NCBI RefSeq assembly: GCF_028898945.1
Contig: NZ_CP118607.1
Span: forward strand, 1,350,001-1,414,000
Reading direction: 5' to 3'
From: Pseudomonas sp. PSKL.D1
GTDB lineage: Bacteria > Pseudomonadota > Gammaproteobacteria > Pseudomonadales > Pseudomonadaceae
Length of the DNA: 64,000 nt
The notes beneath the pieces were generated by a model, which saw only the letters and a program-made list of their open reading frames with translations, ran no database searches and was not told the origin of the DNA. The first letter of the stretch is position 1, and every line of letters begins with the position of its first letter. Made by a program: the position numbers and the translations under genes. Shown here piece after piece: positions 60,630 through 64,000 of the stretch.

Positions 60630-60657
60630 AAAACCCCGCCTAGGCGGGGTTTTCTTT
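60630..60657 (+). terminator. terminator after the DUF2058 gene
   Basis: AAAACCCCGCC-TA-GGCGGGGTTTT has an 11-bp stem and is followed by CTTTT. It starts 7 bases after the stop codon and may also serve the convergent 60-residue gene. Confidence 0.9.
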
Positions 60658-60669
60658 TGGAAGACTGTG

Positions 60670-60852
60670 TCATTGCGTGGCGCGCTGGTTCTCGAGGGTT
60701 TCCAGTTCTGCGCGGTACTGATGGGCGTCCTGCTCGTTATGGAACATCCCCACCAATTCGCCTTGCTGGTGCACATCCCAAATCCGCAGGCCGCAAGCCA
60801 GGCCTTCGTGGGACATTTTCGATTCGTCGCGTTCGGTTACTTGGACTGTCAT
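60670..60852 (-). CDS. Small uncharacterised protein
   Basis: A 60-residue hydrophilic protein (MTVQVTERDESKMSHEGLAC..., ending YRAELETLENQRATQ) with no signal or membrane segment and one Cys. I do not recognise it. GGAG 7 bases before the ATG at 60852 supports the start, so the longer frame to 61008 was trimmed. It converges with the DUF2058 gene. Confidence 0.65.
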   Translation of the reverse strand: MTVQVTERDESKMSHEGLACGLRIWDVHQQGELVGMFHNEQDAHQYRAELETLENQRATQ

Positions 60853-60981
60853 CGGTAAACTCCACTTTTCAGTTGGTTGCGACACTGTGTCGCACACCCC
60901 CTTTATAGAGTTTGTTAGCAGGCTAAGTAAATAAAACGGCCATGAAACAAGTTTCATGATTGGCTGATGTTGTCTTCTGTG

Positions 60982-61066
60982 TGTAGGAGCGGATTCATCC
61001 GCGATCACCGGCGCAGCCGGTGCCAGCTACGGCGTCGCCTGGATCGCGGCTGAAGCCGCTCCTATG
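60982..61066. repeat. REP inverted pair
   Basis: TGTAGGAGCGGATTCATCCG...GCGATC and its inverse GGATCGCGGCTGAAGCCGCT...CCTA flank a small hairpin (CACCGGCGCAGCCGGTG). The right arm ends CCTATG rather than CCTACA. Confidence 0.82.
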
Positions 61067-61220
61067 TATGGACTCGCCCACACTGTCTAGCTGCTTTTTG
61101 AACATAGGAACCCGGTTGCATCTATGTATCAGGCCTATTCGAGGAAGCTTTTCGCTTCTGGCCAACATCGTGGTGAGCTCGCAGTTTGCCGTTTACATTG
61201 AGGCCATAATGTTGCCGGGC

Positions 61221-61232
61221 CTGTAGGAGCGG
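61221..61232 (+). repeat. half REP at the left edge of the insertion sequence
   Basis: CTGTAGGAGCGG is the first half of a REP and stops where the IS terminal repeat begins. The rest of the REP is missing on this side. Confidence 0.6.
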
Positions 61233-62483
61233 AGGCATTTCTCTGCGACGGTCTTACCAAGGGGCAATGTTCACTAGCAGGGGTTGGGGCGCGCAGCGCC
61301 CCGGTGGCATTGCTCGGTTGATCAGCTGCTCATGGCAGCCTCCTCATGACCTTTCGGTTTGCGTTGATAAACCTGATCACTTTGCAGCAGTGACCAAATA
61401 ATGCGCAGATTTCGATTAGCCAGTCTGATCGCCGCCTCCTTGCGCCCAAGGCGGGATAGCCAGCGCAAGAGGCGGCGATCATCTGGCTGATCGGAATCAG
61501 GCTTTAGCTGACTCAAGACAGCATGCGCGCCTTGAATCATCAAGCTGCGTATGTAGCCGTCACCTCGCTTGCTCATTCTGCCCAGCCTGATTTTGTTTCC
61601 GCTGCTGTGCTGGTCGGGCACGACACCGAAGAAAGCAGAAAACATCCGGCCACTGGCGAAGCGTGCAGGTTCTGTCTCTTTCGCCACGATCGCCGTGGCG
61701 ATGATGGGGCCGACACCACGAATGGTGATCAACCGTTGTGCGACCTTATCCTCTTGGGCTGTCGCTTCGAGCCGCGCACTTAGCGTCGCAATGCGCTCAC
61801 TCAGAAAGAGCCAGTCAGCTAGCAGTTCATCGAGCAACTCGCGCAACAAATCAGGCAGGGGCAAGGAGGCATCCTCAAGAGCTCGCGGTACATGTGTACT
61901 GATCGCGGTATCACCTTGGGGCATGGATACACCATGCTCAAGCAGCAAGCCACGCATCTGATTACCCAGCGCTGTATGTCGCTTGATGTTGCCGCGCCGG
62001 ATACGGTGCAGCGCCTGAATAGTCAGTGCTGTGGTGCTCTTGACCGGTATCGAGGCGATGCTGCTGTCGCGACCAGCGCGCAAAATGGCATGAGCGTCGT
62101 TACGGTCGTTCTTGGCGCCACTGCGGTGCTCGGCCACGCGTTGCGCAGGCAGAATGCGAACCGGATTACCCTTGGCCTGCAGCAACCTGGCCCAGGCTTG
62201 CGCACCCGGACCACACTCCATCAAGACAGTTACCGTCACTGGCACCTTGAGTAGGAAATCATGGAAAGCCTGTCGGGATTTGATGCGATCTTCGTAGATC
62301 ACCCGACCGGTAGCATCCTCGCCTGCTAACTGGAAGACCTGTTTGGCCAAGTCTACGCAGATGGTTGTGCAAAGCTCCACATCAGTGGAAGACAGGGAAT
62401 CGTGCTTCGAACTATGCTTTTTCATGGTCTCGCCCTCGCTGCCGTTGGCTTCTTCGAACGCCACCGTGGCACTGTGATGCCTC
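61232..62483 (-). mobile_element. IS110-family (IS1111-group-like) insertion sequence
   Basis: About 1.25 kb enclosing one DEDD transposase gene. The ends carry imperfect inverted repeats of about 21 bases: GAGGCATTTCTCTGCGACGG at 61232 and, on the minus strand, GAGGCATCACAGTGCCACGG at 62483, sharing 16 positions of 21. Such subterminal repeats are a feature of the IS1111 group. Half a REP abuts the left end; several Pseudomonas members of this family target REPs. The exact outer boundaries are uncertain by about 10 bases. Confidence 0.78.
61322..62425 (-). CDS. IS110-family transposase (DEDD type)
   Basis: A 367-residue transposase. The N-terminal RuvC-like domain has the DEDD residues Asp25 (ICVDLAKQVFQ), Glu70 (VLMECGPGAQAW) and Asp107/Asp110 (KNDRNDAHAI). 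The C-terminal transposase_20 domain has LITIRGVGPIIATAIV, FSAFFGVVPDQHSSG and the serine-bearing RGDGYIRSLMIQGAHAV. No frameshift or stop is seen, so it is likely active. I start at the ATG at 62425 with GAGGGCGAG upstream; the frame opening at 62500 would extend past the terminal repeat. Confidence 0.9.
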   Translation of the reverse strand: MKKHSSKHDSLSSTDVELCTTICVDLAKQVFQLAGEDATGRVIYEDRIKSRQAFHDFLLKVPVTVTVLMECGPGAQAWARLLQAKGNPVRILPAQRVAEHRSGAKNDRNDAHAILRAGRDSSIASIPVKSTTALTIQALHRIRRGNIKRHTALGNQMRGLLLEHGVSMPQGDTAISTHVPRALEDASLPLPDLLRELLDELLADWLFLSERIATLSARLEATAQEDKVAQRLITIRGVGPIIATAIVAKETEPARFASGRMFSAFFGVVPDQHSSGNKIRLGRMSKRGDGYIRSLMIQGAHAVLSQLKPDSDQPDDRRLLRWLSRLGRKEAAIRLANRNLRIIWSLLQSDQVYQRKPKGHEEAAMSS

Positions 62484-62523
62484 GGCGGGGGCGAGTCCAT
62501 CGATTACAGGTGCCAATGCGGCA

Positions 62524-62551
62524 CAAAAAAGCCCCGCGCTGGGCGGGGCTT
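62524..62551 (-). terminator. terminator of the purM-purN-DUF3108 unit
   Basis: AAGCCCCGC-GCT-GGGCGGGGCTT forms a strong stem. On the minus strand it is followed by a T run, 15 bases after the DUF3108 stop, just outside the insertion sequence. Confidence 0.88.
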
Positions 62552-62565
62552 GGAGGGCAGCAGGC

Positions 62566-63276
62566 TCAGTTGCCCTTAACCGACCGCCCACCCACCGTGC
62601 CATCCTGCAGCACGATCACGTATTCCTTGCCATCGGTCTCCACCTGGCGCAGTTGCACCAGCAGGTAGTCCCAATCCTTGGCAAACCACAGCTCGGTGAT
62701 GCGCTTGCTCTGGCTTGGGTCGCGCACGCGCTCGACCTTCACCGCATCGACCTGGCCGGTCTTGGTGGTGACTTTTTCGGTGCCCAGCACGCGGAAGTCG
62801 TAGGTGTCGATCTCGTCACCGTCAACCACCTGGTAGGTCATGCTCTTCTTACCGGCGGCCACGTCATGCTGAAGCGCCAGTTGGTAGGACGACTTGTCCA
62901 GCACGCCACGGTTCAGCGGCAGGCTGATCGCATCGCCACGGTCGCTGCCGGTGACTTTCTTGCCATTCCAGTCGAAGGTCAGGTCAACCTTCTTGGCCTT
63001 GCCCAGGCCGCCGCGCTCGAAGTGGTACTTTTGCGGCAGCAGGGTGTCATTCTCCATGCGCAGCGTGCTCTGTTCGGTCAGGCTGGCAATCATCATGGAG
63101 GCCTTGAAGTTCAAGTCCCAGGTACCGTTGGCGTTCTTGACCAGGCTGCGTTCGGCAGTGCCGCTCATGGGCAGTTGCTTCCAGTCGGCGGTGTAGCTGG
63201 CCGAGAAGGGCTTAAGGTCAGCTGCCTGGAGGGGCAGGGCGAGCACGGCGAGAGCCAAGAGCAGGGCGCGACGCAT
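62566..63276 (-). CDS. DUF3108 family exported protein
   Basis: A 236-residue protein with signal peptide MRRALLLALAVLALPLQAA. The mature part is beta-rich (LKPFSASYTADWKQLPMSGT, FERGGLGKAKKVDLTFDWNG, ELWFAKDWDYLLVQLRQVE) and matches the DUF3108 family, of unknown function. It is 8 bases after purN and shares its transcript, a common arrangement in Pseudomonas. Confidence 0.85.
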   Translation of the reverse strand: MRRALLLALAVLALPLQAADLKPFSASYTADWKQLPMSGTAERSLVKNANGTWDLNFKASMMIASLTEQSTLRMENDTLLPQKYHFERGGLGKAKKVDLTFDWNGKKVTGSDRGDAISLPLNRGVLDKSSYQLALQHDVAAGKKSMTYQVVDGDEIDTYDFRVLGTEKVTTKTGQVDAVKVERVRDPSQSKRITELWFAKDWDYLLVQLRQVETDGKEYVIVLQDGTVGGRSVKGN

Positions 63277-63284
63277 AAATTCTC

Positions 63285-63938
63285 CTAAGGGCGGATCAAA
63301 TGACCAGTGGCCGGCAAGGGCTGGCCATCCAGTAATGCACCTGATTCACCCAGGCGCAAGCGCCCTTCGGCAAACCAGCGCACCGCAAGCGGGTAGATCT
63401 GGTGTTCCTGGTGGTGAACCCGTTGGGCCAGGCTTTCAGCCGTGTCGCCAGAGGCTACCGGCACCACAGCCTGTACGACCAATGGGCCGCCATCGAGTTC
63501 CTCGGTGACGAAGTGTACGCTGCAGCCGTGCTCGGCATCACCGGCTTCCAATGCCCGTTGATGGGTATGAAGGCCCTTGTACTTGGGCAGTAGCGAAGGG
63601 TGGATGTTGAGCAGGCGGCCCTGGTAGTGGCGCACGAAGTCGCCACTGAGGATGCGCATGAAGCCCGCCAGCACCACCAGGTCCGGCGTGAAGCCGTCGA
63701 TGCACGCCATCAGCGCGGCATCGAAGGCTTCGCGGCCGTCGAAGGCCTTGTGGTCGAGCACGGCGGTGTCGATGCCGACTGCCGCGGCCCGTTGTAGCCC
63801 GTAGGCATCGGCGCGGTTGGAAACCACCGCGCGGATGCGTACCGGGCCGTCGCCATGGCTGGCGCTGTCGATCAGGGCTTGCAGGTTGCTGCCGGAACCC
63901 GACAGCAGAACTACCACATTGCAGGTCTTGCTCGGCAT
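63285..63938 (-). CDS. purN: Phosphoribosylglycinamide formyltransferase
   Basis: A 217-residue GAR transformylase using 10-formyltetrahydrofolate in purine synthesis. The catalytic residues are Asn111, His113 (LLNIHPSLLPKYKG) and Asp149 (EELDGGPLVVQ). The phosphate loop LLSGSGSNLQAL and FMRILSGDFV fit the family. The ATG overlaps the purM stop (ATGA). Confidence 0.96.
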   Translation of the reverse strand: MPSKTCNVVVLLSGSGSNLQALIDSASHGDGPVRIRAVVSNRADAYGLQRAAAVGIDTAVLDHKAFDGREAFDAALMACIDGFTPDLVVLAGFMRILSGDFVRHYQGRLLNIHPSLLPKYKGLHTHQRALEAGDAEHGCSVHFVTEELDGGPLVVQAVVPVASGDTAESLAQRVHHQEHQIYPLAVRWFAEGRLRLGESGALLDGQPLPATGHLIRP

Positions 63939-64000
63939 CAGTGCGCCTTGAGGTTTTGCAGCTCGACCTGGGCGGCGCCTTCGGCGGCTTCGGCGATGTG
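63938..64000 (-). CDS. purM: Phosphoribosylformylglycinamidine cyclo-ligase, C-terminal end (partial)
   Basis: The last 20 codons (HIAEAAEGAAQVELQNLKAH) of a gene running out of the window, ending at a TGA that overlaps purN by 4 bases. The sequence is too short to prove family on its own; the coupling to purN makes purM the expected call. Confidence 0.7.
   Translation of the reverse strand, partial: HIAEAAEGAAQVELQNLKAH

Noticed and set aside
61232..62483. Composite transposon or genomic island at the right end
   Set aside because: Only one IS copy is present, with no cargo, integrase or att repeats. Flanking genes are core metabolism.

Overview
The window comes from a Pseudomonas, most likely the P. 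putida group. The evidence is the rRNA sequence, high-GC coding, putida-type REP palindromes (inverted pairs containing GGAGCGG...CCGCTCC), oprH-phoP-phoQ, gacS beside ldhA and cysM-rlmD-relA-mazG, and a nrdA/nrdB class Ia ribonucleotide reductase. It is ordinary chromosome. The only mobile element I can support is one IS110-family insertion sequence near the right end.

Layout. 1-3609: end of an rRNA operon (16S 3' end, spacer without tRNA genes, complete 23S, 5S, terminator). 3824-6141: a catabolic-type acetolactate synthase and a YecA/UPF0149 protein. 6253-10113 (minus): fecI-fecR-TonB receptor iron uptake unit behind a probable Fur box. 10320-13930: a glutathione S-transferase, an unusual three-module flavo-iron-sulfur oxidoreductase and a LysR regulator. 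13915-20796 (minus): hexuronate catabolism, running porin, uronate dehydrogenase, SMP-30 lactonase, TRAP transporter (P, Q, M) and mutarotase. 21187-21969: a short-chain dehydrogenase. 22082-27135: D-galactonate catabolism (dgoK, dgoA, dgoD, MFS transporter, IclR regulator). 27233-28066: an unknown membrane protein.

28269-33194 (minus): nrdA and nrdB, about 0.8 kb apart with a 43-residue gene between them. Each has its own pair of NrdR-like boxes exactly 31 bp apart, and nrdA also has a perfect DnaA box. 33826-36128: an RstAB-like two-component pair. 36132-37712 (minus): a phosphopantetheinyl transferase and a dienelactone hydrolase. 37843-40581: oprH-phoP-phoQ behind four GTTCAG repeats at an 11-bp period. 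40878-42200: dctA behind a strong sigma-54 promoter match. 42342-45338: sprT-like, Yip1-like, ttcA and a divergent tag. 45451-46812 (minus): arsC-like, wrbA and DUF2069, all overlapping. 46898-49296: TlpA-like lipoprotein, META-type lipoprotein, a Cys-pair protein and ldhA. 49384-52137 (minus): gacS. 52331-54460: a second two-component pair. 54542-60623: cysM, rlmD, relA, mazG and a DUF2058 gene. 60670-60852: a 60-residue protein. 61232-62483: the insertion sequence. 62566-64000 (minus): purM (partial), purN and a DUF3108 gene.

The genes work together in clear blocks. The porin, TRAP transporter, dehydrogenase, lactonase and mutarotase would turn external glucuronate or galacturonate into aldaric acids. 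The dgo block takes galactonate to pyruvate and glyceraldehyde 3-phosphate. FecI/FecR control the siderophore receptor. PhoPQ controls OprH. I found no gene cluster that looks like a wholly undescribed system. The most useful new observations are regulatory: duplicated NrdR sites around split nrdA/nrdB, shared GntR-type operators in the uronate locus, a near-perfect PhoP array, and IS ends beside half a REP. Calls rest on reading motifs by eye; no database search was run.
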